Assembly (NCBI GenBank): GCA_002433075.1
Contig: DJHM01000046.1
Location: 1 to 18,248 of the forward strand
Length of the DNA stretch: 18,248 bases
Direction: 5' to 3'
From: Latescibacteria bacterium UBA6620
GTDB taxonomy: Bacteria; Latescibacterota; UBA2968
The translations under genes and the position numbers were made by a program. Shown one piece after another: positions 1-6,566 of this stretch. How positions within the stretch are numbered: position 1 is the first letter of the stretch; the number at the start of each line of letters is the position of its first letter. Below the pieces are notes generated by a model, which saw nothing but the letters and a program-made list of their open reading frames with translations, was not told the origin of the DNA and searched no databases.

Positions 1-359
1 CCCTGGATCATGAAATTCTTGATGACCCGGTGGAAGACCGTTCCGTCGTAAAAACCACTTTCTGCACGTGTGACGAAATTGAAGCAATGGATGGGTGCCT
101 CGGCAGGATTGAATTCAACCTCAATGTTTCCCTCGGTCGTCACGAGAACGGCCTTCACACCCTGCACGCTCTTCTTGAGGAAGTCCATCCGGTCGTTGAG
201 AACAGCTCGGACGGCCTCAGAGCCGGCGAGCTTTCGCTCCAGATCCTTAACTTTCTCTTGAAGCTTCTTTGTCTCCTGCTCCAGGTTCTCGACCTGTGTC
301 TGATCGGTACAGGCGACACCCAGCGCTACGACGAACAAGGCCCATCTAATTGTGTTCAC
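1..359 (-). CDS. Cyclophilin-type peptidyl-prolyl cis-trans isomerase, lipoprotein (3' end outside window)
   Basis: The visible part is 119 codons from a GTG start, preceded by a purine-rich ribosome site (AGGTGG) about 9 bases upstream. Residues 1-17 form a short lipoprotein signal with the lipobox LGVAC, so Cys17 would be lipidated and the protein anchored outside the inner membrane. Residues about 21-60 are rich in Glu, Lys and Gln with heptad-like spacing and look like a coiled coil. From about residue 70 the cyclophilin fold begins: a strand reading AVLVTTEGNIEVEF, then APIHCFNFV, then GFYDGTVFHRVIKNFMIQ. Arg111 of FHRV is the family's catalytic arginine. Cyclophilins catalyse proline isomerisation during protein folding, and the secreted forms act on envelope proteins. 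The C-terminal half of the domain is missing because the window starts there. The family call is secure; the coiled-coil role is inference. Confidence 0.88.
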   Translation of the reverse strand, partial: MNTIRWALFVVALGVACTDQTQVENLEQETKKLQEKVKDLERKLAGSEAVRAVLNDRMDFLKKSVQGVKAVLVTTEGNIEVEFNPAEAPIHCFNFVTRAESGFYDGTVFHRVIKNFMIQ

Positions 360-391
360 AGTTTGGCCCCCACCTGAGGTTGACCCGTACT

Positions 392-939
392 CACCTCCGA
401 ATCGCGGCCAAGTTAGCCAAATCGTTCTCGACGTGCAACCCCCTGCCCGATCGGAGTCTGTGGGCGTCTTTCCCTTGCTCGTGAAGATGGCGCCGATTAC
501 CTTGCCCCGAGGAAGCTCCATCATGCCGGGCAAGGTCAACCCAGTGTGAGGCCCTGACGATGGTGGCCACGCAGGTCATCGGGAACGATACTACCATCGC
601 GCTGTCCGGAGCATCAGGGAGCCTAGAGTTGAACGTCTAAAAGCCCGTCAGGATTCACAACCTGCTTCAATCGATACGTTTGTTCTCAGACGCGTGCAGC
701 TCATTCGACGTCCATTGTGCTTCGGGGATTCGACCCCGCAAAGACCGCATCCAATATTTCCTCGAAGAATCCCTCATGCTGGTAACCGCCCTGAATCCTC
801 ATATCGGATATGACAGGGCGGCTGATGTCGCCAAGAAAGCCTACGACGAGAGCGTGACTCTCCGTGAGGCAGCTATCTTTCGAGCGAGCAGTTCGACGCT
901 TACGTCGACCCCAAGAAAATAATCTCAAATTCTTTATAA
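392..939 (+). pseudogene. fumC: Decayed C-terminal fragment of class II fumarase
   Basis: Several reading frames spell the C-terminal third of class II fumarate hydratase in the right order. Positions 392-480 give a weak match to the segment before the signature (LRIAAKLAK, then DRSLWAS). Around 500-547 the frame reads ITLPRGSSIMPGKVNPV, which contains the fumarase/aspartase signature GSSxMPxKxN. From 548 it continues as EALTMVATQVIGND and ELNV, has an in-frame TAA at 638-640, then runs on as SLMLVTALNPHIGYD and VTLREAA. After a further frameshift near 880 it ends SEQFDAYVDPKKII with a stop at 937-939. The first roughly 300 residues are absent. Lesions seen: 5' truncation, frameshifts near 485, 547 and 880, and one internal stop. 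This is a dead gene, not an active fumarase. Confidence 0.88.
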
Positions 940-964
940 ACAATTATTTAAGGAGAACAGCCGG

Positions 965-1807
965 ATGCGGTTAGTCACATTCGAGAATAGTGGAAACTCC
1001 ACCCTTGGTGCAAGGAAGGGTGACAAAATCGTCGACCTGTCAGGGGTCGCCCCTGACATGAGATCTTTCCTAGAAGGCGGCGAAGATTCCCTGGCCAGCG
1101 CGCGATCGGCCGTGGAGGCGGCTCCCCAGACGGTGGAGGCTGGAAGCGCTAAAATTCAGGCGCCCATTCAGAATCCTGAAAAAATCATTTGCATCGGCCT
1201 GAACTATGCCGATCACGCCGAAGAGAGCGGCATGCCGATCCCAGAAGAACCGATCATCTTTTCAAAGTATCCCTCGACCATTATCGGACCGGGTGAGCAG
1301 ATCCGGGTTCCCGCCTCTAGTGAGAAAACCGACTACGAGGTCGAGCTGGTGGTCGTTATCGGCAAGGGGGGTCGCGATATCACAGAAGCCGATGCACTTA
1401 ACCACGTTGCCGGGTATACCGTGGGTCACGATGTCAGTGCACGGGACTACCAGCTCGAGAAACCGGGTGGCCAATGGATGTTGGGAAAGACCTTCGACAC
1501 ATTCGCTCCGATCGGACCTGATATCGTAACGAGCGACGAAGTCGATGATCCCCACGCACTCGGAATCAGATGCATTCTGAACGGTGAAACCGTCCAGGAT
1601 TCGACGACTGCCCAACTCATCTTCAAGGTGCCTCAGTTGATCGCCTATCTCTCCCACGTCTTTACCTTCACGTCTGGAGACCTGATCTTCACGGGCACCC
1701 CCCCAGGTGTGGGCATGGCCCGTGACCCCCAGTTGTGGCTCAAGCCGGGTGACACCGTTGTGTGCGAAATCGACGGATTGGGGCGACTGGAAAACCCCTG
1801 CGTGTAG
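965..1807 (+). CDS. Fumarylacetoacetate hydrolase (FAH) family protein
   Basis: This 280-residue protein starts at ATG after a clear AGGAGA site at 951-956. Residues 1-60 form the small N-terminal domain and about 70-280 the FAH fold. Visible family landmarks are GLNYADHAEE (78-87), DYEVELVVVIGK (123-134) with the metal-binding acidic residues E125 and E127, GHDVSARDYQ (154-163) with D156, GKTFDTFAPIGP (174-185) and FTGTPPGVG (242-250). Family members cleave or isomerise beta-diketo acids and acylpyruvates in aromatic catabolism, using Mg2+ or Mn2+. The length and the YADHAEE motif fit the acylpyruvase / homoprotocatechuate isomerase-like group rather than true tyrosine-pathway FAH. The exact substrate cannot be read from the sequence. 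It stands alone, with the fumarase relic upstream and a terminator downstream. Confidence 0.9.
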   Translation: MRLVTFENSGNSTLGARKGDKIVDLSGVAPDMRSFLEGGEDSLASARSAVEAAPQTVEAGSAKIQAPIQNPEKIICIGLNYADHAEESGMPIPEEPIIFSKYPSTIIGPGEQIRVPASSEKTDYEVELVVVIGKGGRDITEADALNHVAGYTVGHDVSARDYQLEKPGGQWMLGKTFDTFAPIGPDIVTSDEVDDPHALGIRCILNGETVQDSTTAQLIFKVPQLIAYLSHVFTFTSGDLIFTGTPPGVGMARDPQLWLKPGDTVVCEIDGLGRLENPCV

Positions 1808-1830
1808 GTTCCCCTTTCCACTGCTGCCAG

Positions 1831-1872
1831 AGAAAAGCCCCTGTTTCGTGTCATCGAAACGGGGGCTTTCTA
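1831..1872. terminator. Bidirectional intrinsic terminator between the FAH gene and rsmG
   Basis: Arms 1831-1848 and 1855-1871 (core AAAGCCCC-GTTTCG / CGAAACGGGGGCTTT) pair over about 15 bases with one wobble around the loop TGTCAT. A T-rich tail follows on both strands. It lies between the convergent FAH gene and rsmG and probably ends both transcripts. Confidence 0.85.
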
Positions 1873-1891
1873 TTGACGTTCGGTTGGTTGA

Positions 1892-1907
1892 TGTTTCACG
1901 TGGAACG
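1892..1907. promoter_or_regulatory. parS: parS-like ParB-binding site overlapping the rsmG stop codon
   Basis: The 16-mer TGTTTCACGTGGAACG matches the widely conserved parS palindrome TGTTTCACGTGAAACA at 14 of 16 positions, including the whole central TTTCACGTG core. It overlaps the rsmG stop codon (1896-1898). Known parS sites cluster near oriC, which fits. ParB binding itself is inferred. Confidence 0.8.
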
Positions 1908-2519
1908 TGCTCGAGTGGCGATCATCAAGGCACGTTCGCGATTCGTGGCGGGATTCAGAACGAGGTGTGTCGTCGAAATTACCACACCGGCCTCGTGGAT
2001 GCTGGGAGGATCATCCGGACCCTTATAGGCCACCAGGCTGGCACCTGGAGCCAGCAGTGAGACCGAGAGCTCCCACAACGTTTCGAGCGGAGCCACCCCT
2101 CTGGCCAGAACCACGTCGAAATCCTGGTTCCCAAAGCGTTCGGCGCGTTCCTGCACAACCTGGATATGGTCCAGCCCGACTTCGGAAACCACGTGCTTCA
2201 GGAACAGACTCTTCATGCGGGCTGGCTCCAAGAGTGTGAACCTCAGGTCTTTGCGAAGCATCGCAAGAGGAAGCCCAGGCAACCCCCCTCCAGACCCCAG
2301 GTCGAGGACACTGCCCTTGTCTGGCAGGTGGCTGTACCCGAGGAGACTATCAACAAAATGGCGCTCCCAAATCCTGGTCCTGTCTCCCCGGGAGATGAGT
2401 CGCACCCTTTCGGACCAGTCGAGAAGAAACCCGTGGTAGACACACAGCTCCTTGTGGACACCCTCGTCGACCGATAGACCCATTTTATATGCGAGGTCTT
2501 TGAATTCCGTCCAGTTCAA
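1896..2519 (-). CDS. rsmG: 16S rRNA (guanine-N7) methyltransferase RsmG
   Basis: RsmG (GidB) methylates G527 of 16S rRNA with S-adenosylmethionine; its loss gives low-level streptomycin resistance in other bacteria. The protein is 207 residues when started at TTG 2519, which gives the N-terminus MNWTEFKDLAYKMGL and the usual family length. The open frame extends further upstream but would run through the mnmE 3' end, so the longer start is rejected. Visible motifs are the SAM-binding loop VLDLGSGGGLPGLPLA (about residues 70-86), LLEPARMKSLFLKHV (about 96-110), and VLARGVAPL further on. It is the last gene of the rpmH-rnpA-yidC-mnmE-rsmG run and ends before a terminator. parS sites lie at both ends of the gene. 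The start codon is less certain than the identity. Confidence 0.93.
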   Translation of the reverse strand: MNWTEFKDLAYKMGLSVDEGVHKELCVYHGFLLDWSERVRLISRGDRTRIWERHFVDSLLGYSHLPDKGSVLDLGSGGGLPGLPLAMLRKDLRFTLLEPARMKSLFLKHVVSEVGLDHIQVVQERAERFGNQDFDVVLARGVAPLETLWELSVSLLAPGASLVAYKGPDDPPSIHEAGVVISTTHLVLNPATNRERALMIATRARST

Positions 2520-2537
2520 AGCTGCGCCACCAACCCA

Positions 2538-2553
2538 TGTTCCACGTGAAACA
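2538..2553. promoter_or_regulatory. parS: parS site between mnmE and rsmG
   Basis: The 16-mer TGTTCCACGTGAAACA matches the parS consensus at 15 of 16 positions and keeps the central CACGTG palindrome. It fills most of the 34-base gap between the mnmE stop (2554-2556) and the rsmG TTG start (2519), so it is non-coding. It lies about 650 bases from the second site at 1892. Confidence 0.88.
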
Positions 2554-3903
2554 TTACTTGCCGATGCAGAATGAGGTGAAAATCGAGTCCAGGGTGTCCT
2601 GAGGCGTTGTTTCGCCCAGAATCCGATCGAGCGCTGAAGTCGACTCTCTGACCTCAAGGCTGACTATTTCCCACGGAGCTTCATCGGAAAGAGCCTGGAC
2701 AGCTCTCTGGATCGCCGCACACGATTGCTCGAGTAGGACTGCGTGACGTTCGTGGGTGATGGCCTCCACAGGATTGCCTTCCCCAAGGCATCGGGCTCGA
2801 ACAAGCGATCTGAGTTCGTCCAGCCCCGTTCGGTCCCGGGCAGAAATCCGGACCTCCTGAACGTGGGGCGACTCGCCCCACGAAGAATCCACCCCGAGAT
2901 CCTCCTTGTTGACTACCAGAATGGATCGGTCCTGGTGGGCCTCAAGGAATTCCAGGTCCACGGGATCGGGTGGGTGGTGACCATCCACGACGCGAAGGAT
3001 GAGATCGGCACTGGAAATCGCAAGTTCGGACCGACGGTTCCCCTCTCGTTCGATAGGGTCTTCTGTCGCACGCAAGCCTGCCGTGTCCGTCAGGGTAACA
3101 CTCACGCCATCCAGGTTGACCGACTCCACAATCGTGTCCCGCGTAGTTCCGGCAACGTGCGTGACGATTGCGCGTTCTTCCTGGAGCAGTGCGTTCAGCA
3201 GGCTGGATTTGCCGACATTCGGCTGGCCACAGAGAGCGACACGAGCTCCTTCCCTCACTCGTTTTCCTGTGGCGTAGCTGTGTAGCTGGTCGGTGATCGC
3301 CTGCCTGGCTTCCTCCAAGGTGCCTCTGAGCACCCGGTTATCCACGTCCACGTCTTCCGAAAAGTCTAGCTGAGCCTCAAGGAGGACCAGAGCCTGGCGA
3401 AGCGTGGACCTGATGTGCTCGAATCGGTCCTTCTGCCCACCACGAAGCTGGAAATATGCCGCCTTTAGGCTGATATCCGTGCGGGCCTGGATCAGGTCCA
3501 TCACTGCTTCTGCCTGCGTCAGATCCAGCTTGCCGTTCATGAAGGCTCGCCGGGTAAACTCGCCAGGATCGGCTTGGCGGGCGCCTGTGCTTTCGAGCGC
3601 ACCCAAGATCTGCGCAATCAGTGCTCGCCCGCCGTGAGCGTGGAGTTCAACCGTGTCCTCGCCCGTATAGCTCCGGGGGGCTCGCATGACGACCACAAGT
3701 AGATCGTCGACGGGTTGTTGATCGATCGCGAATGAGCAGAGGGTAAGGCGGCGATCTTCAAGTTTTTCGAGTGGAGGACGAGTGGGGCAGTGTCTGGAGG
3801 CAATTGATACGGCTTCAGGCCCCGACAGGCGAACGATTCCAATCGCACCTTCCCCTGGGGCGGTAGCGACGGCAACGATCGTGTCCTGGTTGGAGGCGCT
3901 CAC
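2554..3903 (-). CDS. mnmE: tRNA modification GTPase MnmE
   Basis: MnmE works with MnmG to place the carboxymethylaminomethyl (cmnm5) group on the wobble uridine of certain tRNAs. The 449-residue protein, started at GTG 3903, has the normal family length and N-terminus (DTIVAVATAPGEGAIGIVRLSG). The N-terminal formyl-tetrahydrofolate-binding domain spans about 1-120 and the helical domain about 121-215 plus the C-terminal part. The inserted GTPase domain carries G1 GQPNVGKSS (226-234), G2 TTRD (253-256), G3 DTAGL (273-277) and G4 NKED (332-335). The protein ends in the diagnostic FCIGK with the functional cysteine at 446. A TTG at 3921 overlapping the yidC stop is an alternative start. Its partner gene mnmG is not next to it. 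Confidence 0.96.
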   Translation of the reverse strand: MSASNQDTIVAVATAPGEGAIGIVRLSGPEAVSIASRHCPTRPPLEKLEDRRLTLCSFAIDQQPVDDLLVVVMRAPRSYTGEDTVELHAHGGRALIAQILGALESTGARQADPGEFTRRAFMNGKLDLTQAEAVMDLIQARTDISLKAAYFQLRGGQKDRFEHIRSTLRQALVLLEAQLDFSEDVDVDNRVLRGTLEEARQAITDQLHSYATGKRVREGARVALCGQPNVGKSSLLNALLQEERAIVTHVAGTTRDTIVESVNLDGVSVTLTDTAGLRATEDPIEREGNRRSELAISSADLILRVVDGHHPPDPVDLEFLEAHQDRSILVVNKEDLGVDSSWGESPHVQEVRISARDRTGLDELRSLVRARCLGEGNPVEAITHERHAVLLEQSCAAIQRAVQALSDEAPWEIVSLEVRESTSALDRILGETTPQDTLDSIFTSFCIGK

Positions 3904-3917
3904 GGCAGGAGCCGCGG

Positions 3918-5621
3918 TCAAGCGGCTTGCGGGACAGTCTTCTTGACGGCCTTCTGCTCGATAACGGACAGAAGATTGTACATCGTGAAGTAGAGAACGA
4001 GACCCGAGGACATGCTCCAGAAGATCCAGATCATGAAGACCGGCATAATGTAGACGAGCGCGGCCTGCTTCGGATCCTTCATCGTGAGTTTCTGCTGGAC
4101 GAACATGGATCCGGCCATGACGAGTGGGAGGATGTGCAGGTCGAACCCGGCAACGGTCAATGTGTCGGGTTTGGAGAGGTCCGTCATCCACCAGATAAAT
4201 CCGGCCTGGCGGAGTTCGATCGCGTTTCTGAACACGTTGAAGAGCGAGAAGAGGATGGGCGCCTGCAGGAAGAGGGGCAGGCAACCTCCCAGCGGATTAA
4301 CCTTCTGGTCCTTGTAGAGCTTCATCATCTCCTGGTTCATCTTCTGCTGGTTGTCCCCGTGCTTTTCGCGAAGAGCCGTAATCTGAGGCTGGAGCTCCTG
4401 CATTTTCCCGGTGGCTTCGGTGCTCTTTCGTGTAAGCGGGAACAAAACGATCTTCACCAGCACCGAGAAAACGACAATGACGAATCCGTAGTTTGGAATC
4501 GCGTTGTGGAGCGCGGAGAAAGCGTGGATGATCAGGATCGTCGCCGGTTTAAGAATCGGACGCAGGAAAGCCCAGCCGAACTGAACCATGTCGTCCAGGC
4601 CGATATCCCGACTCTGGCCGAAGAGATCGGTGTCCTGTTGAGTCAGAATTCGATAGGAAAGGGGGCCGATGTAGAGTCCAAAGGAGACCGGTTCTCCTGG
4701 TGATTGGAACTGAATCGCCGCAACCTGACGCGAAGGAAGTCCCTCCGGGTCGTGAAGTTCCAGATCGTAGAGCAGATCGTGGACGGGGATGATCGCACTC
4801 AGGAAGTATTTTCCACGAATCGAGAACCAACTGATCCTCCCGCTGGGCCTAGATTGCTCGAGATCGGCGAGTGATTCCCGCGTCCAGGACTCTACTTCCC
4901 CCCCCGCGCTGGTCACGACCTGGTCGTAATCAAAAGCGTAAAAGCCGCCCGACTCCTCTGTCTCTCCTTCTGTTTCAGCCGGAAATGTGTCCCATCCGAG
5001 TCGGATCTTTTCACCCGTCGCCAACCCCTCCGCCGACAGCGAGTACTCGACCCGGTAACGATTCCCCTGGAATACCACTCGAGTAACAACCGGACCTCGG
5101 GGAGAGTTGCCGCTGAAGGTGATCTCGCCCTGCTCGGATCCAGAAAGCGCCAGGGTCGTTAGACTGGGGACAAACTCCACATCCGTCAGGTCCTGTCCCG
5201 CGACCCATAGCCCAAGACCTGCAGATCCCGGTTCAACCAGTTCCAGAGGATTGCCGGCGCCATCGAGGTGTTCCTTCAAACGCCAGCTCGTAACGCGGCC
5301 CCCCCGCGTGGTGAAGACCGCGGCGTAGAGATCGGTTTCCACGAGGACTTCCTGGGCTTCGAAGCTCGTGACCTGCGTCTCAATCTGCTCTATGGTTGGG
5401 GGCTGGGTGGCCTGTGGCGGACGTGGATCCGATCGTAGCGAGGGGGTTGACGCCCGTGTTTCGGGTTGTGCGAGCTGGGTCGGGGCCGTCAGATCCGGGT
5501 TGGTGCCGAAATCTGTCGGATTGGGTGACAGGGGTTCGCCGTTCAACCATCGAAAATAGTAGGGCATGGCGAAAATGATGACGCCGATGAGCCCGAACGC
5601 GAGGAGAGTTCTTCTATCCAT
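3918..5621 (-). CDS. yidC: Membrane protein insertase YidC
   Basis: YidC inserts and folds inner-membrane proteins, alone or with the Sec translocon. The 567-residue protein is of the Gram-negative type: one N-terminal membrane helix (about 5-23), a Pro- and Thr-rich linker and large periplasmic beta domain (about 30-335), then the five-helix core (about 347-369, 377-396, 449-464, 496-510, 521-545). The conserved arginine just after the second core helix is Arg398 (FPLTRKST). The cytoplasmic helical hairpin follows (about 399-440), then the family block NPLGGCLPLFLQAPILFSLF. ATG 5621 overlaps the end of rnpA by 8 bases, so the two are probably translationally coupled. The tail after the last helix is short (about 20 residues). 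Confidence 0.97.
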   Translation of the reverse strand: MDRRTLLAFGLIGVIIFAMPYYFRWLNGEPLSPNPTDFGTNPDLTAPTQLAQPETRASTPSLRSDPRPPQATQPPTIEQIETQVTSFEAQEVLVETDLYAAVFTTRGGRVTSWRLKEHLDGAGNPLELVEPGSAGLGLWVAGQDLTDVEFVPSLTTLALSGSEQGEITFSGNSPRGPVVTRVVFQGNRYRVEYSLSAEGLATGEKIRLGWDTFPAETEGETEESGGFYAFDYDQVVTSAGGEVESWTRESLADLEQSRPSGRISWFSIRGKYFLSAIIPVHDLLYDLELHDPEGLPSRQVAAIQFQSPGEPVSFGLYIGPLSYRILTQQDTDLFGQSRDIGLDDMVQFGWAFLRPILKPATILIIHAFSALHNAIPNYGFVIVVFSVLVKIVLFPLTRKSTEATGKMQELQPQITALREKHGDNQQKMNQEMMKLYKDQKVNPLGGCLPLFLQAPILFSLFNVFRNAIELRQAGFIWWMTDLSKPDTLTVAGFDLHILPLVMAGSMFVQQKLTMKDPKQAALVYIMPVFMIWIFWSMSSGLVLYFTMYNLLSVIEQKAVKKTVPQAA

Positions 5622-5958
5622 GGTTTTCCGATGAAAAGTCCAGATCGAGCGCTCTTGCCGCTCGTGAGAAGTCTTCTTTCAGATCCTCGAAGGTCGCTGA
5701 GGATGCGTGGTCGCTGACGCTAAGGAGGATGAGGAGGTTCGTTGGGTGAAGTAGATCCCTTTCGCGGCAAAGGTGCCTGAGCCGTCTTCGTGCCCGATTC
5801 CGGACAACTGCAGAGCCGAACTTGCGCCGAACCGCGATCAACGTGCGCGACAGATCGGACTGACCCACCCGTACGTGAAGAAGCCGGCCGCGATAGACAC
5901 GGCCGGACTTGAGGAGAGCGCGTACTTCCTTTCGAAGACGAAGATCGGGCTTCCCCAC
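5614..5958 (-). CDS. rnpA: Ribonuclease P protein component
   Basis: This is the protein subunit that helps the RNase P RNA cut 5' leaders from precursor tRNAs. The 114-residue basic protein starts at GTG 5958, 21 bases after the rpmH stop. The family signature is clear: IAVRRKFGSAVVRNRARRRL (41-60), containing the RNR box that contacts RNA, with the N-terminal LRLRKEVRALLKSGRVYRGR forming the usual first segment. Overlap of its 3' end with yidC and its place after rpmH are the standard rpmH-rnpA-yidC order. No strong ribosome site is seen before the GTG; coupling to rpmH translation is plausible. Confidence 0.93.
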   Translation of the reverse strand: MGKPDLRLRKEVRALLKSGRVYRGRLLHVRVGQSDLSRTLIAVRRKFGSAVVRNRARRRLRHLCRERDLLHPTNLLILLSVSDHASSATFEDLKEDFSRAARALDLDFSSENHG

Positions 5959-5979
5959 GGAGGGCCTGCCCAGTGAACG

Positions 5980-6114
5980 TCAAACGCTGACGCGTTTGCG
6001 ACCCTTGCGACGGCGCCGGTTGATGACGGCGCGTCCACCAGGTGTACTCATTCGTTTCCGAAAACCGTGCTTGTTCTTTCGCTTCCTGTTGTGAGGCTGA
6101 AAGGTCCTTTTCAT
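5980..6114 (-). CDS. rpmH: 50S ribosomal protein L34
   Basis: A 44-residue, very basic protein beginning MKRTFQPHNRKRKNKHGF and ending in a run of Arg and Lys, which is the standard L34 sequence and length. It carries the diagnostic segment RMSTPGGRAVINRRRRKGR. It is the first gene of the leftward operon and sits 38 bases downstream of the predicted start of transcription from the promoter at 6159-6187. Confidence 0.97.
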   Translation of the reverse strand: MKRTFQPHNRKRKNKHGFRKRMSTPGGRAVINRRRRKGRKRVSV

Positions 6115-6158
6115 CGCCCATTCCGGTTGTTTGAGAGCGTAAGTTCCAGAGAGACCTG

Positions 6159-6187
6159 AATTTATCGTCTCGGGTTGACAATGTCAA
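6159..6187 (-). promoter_or_regulatory. Sigma70-type promoter of the rpmH operon
   Basis: Read on the minus strand, a perfect -35 TTGACA (6182-6187) is followed by a 17-base spacer and the -10 TAAATT (6159-6164). Transcription should start near 6152, about 38 bases before the rpmH ATG. This is the only strong promoter seen for the rpmH-rnpA-yidC-mnmE-rsmG run. Confidence 0.82.
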
Positions 6188-6425
6188 TTTGAAAATGGGT
6201 TCTCATGGCCGGTGGAGGAGTTACAATACCACATATTGGTTGTAAAAAAACTGGTACACCTTATGTAGTGAAATTTCAATAAATTATTATATAACAATAG
6301 GTTAAGTTCCCTTCTCTTGTCTTGACAGCGACAGGACTGCCGCTTAGTTTACTGCCCGTTCAGATGCGAATATAGGCACGGGATTTCCTCCGGTTGCGCC
6401 TGCCAAGATCTCCCTGCAATCAGAC
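6188..6425. other. AT-rich intergenic segment between rpmH and dnaA
   Basis: There is no gene here. Positions about 6221-6305 are strongly AT-rich, unlike the surrounding DNA. An imperfect inverted repeat (TTACAA...TTGTAA with inner CCA/TGG) lies at 6221-6245. No match to the DnaA box TTATCCACA was found in this segment, so its AT-richness looks more like promoter or spacer DNA than the unwinding element of the origin. Confidence 0.5.
6322..6350 (+). promoter_or_regulatory. Candidate dnaA promoter
   Basis: A perfect -35 TTGACA (6322-6327), a 17-base spacer, then TAGTTT (6345-6350), which keeps only positions 1, 2 and 6 of the -10 consensus. If used, it gives a leader of about 210 bases before the dnaA start that contains the dyad cluster. 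The weak -10 leaves this uncertain. Confidence 0.5.
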
Positions 6426-6564
6426 GAAACGATCCCCATCGTTTCTGTTTTTCCGTGAAAATACACGCATCTGGGTTCCCCCCAGCAAAGTTTCCAACAC
6501 TTCAGTGTTCAATCTCGTTTAAATCGGGCAAGACTTTGCGCTTGCCTTCTGGTCGGGTATACCC
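6426..6564 (+). promoter_or_regulatory. Cluster of short dyads in the dnaA leader
   Basis: Six consecutive inverted repeats are visible: GAAACGAT-CCCC-ATCGTTTC (6426-6445, followed by TGTTTTT like a terminator), TTTTC-CGT-GAAAA (6449-6461), CTGGG/CCCAG (6471-6485), AACACT-TC-AGTGTT (6496-6509), GGCAAG/CTTGCC with an 8-base loop (6527-6546), and the perfect palindrome GGGTATACCC (6555-6564) two bases before the TTG start. They could be protein operators, an attenuator, or RNA structure controlling dnaA translation. Function is inference; the repeats themselves are read directly. Confidence 0.5.
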
Positions 6565-6566
6565 CT

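Noticed and set aside
701..943. 80-codon open frame on the minus strand over the fumarase relic
   Set aside because: It is antisense to clear fumarase sequence and has no motif of its own.
3338..3346. TTATCCACG, a one-mismatch DnaA box, inside mnmE
   Set aside because: It is isolated, lies in conserved coding sequence and is nearly 5 kb from the box cluster; chance match.
5720..6187. 155-codon minus-strand frame across rpmH and rnpA
   Set aside because: It overlaps two well-supported genes in another frame and has low-complexity, non-protein-like composition.
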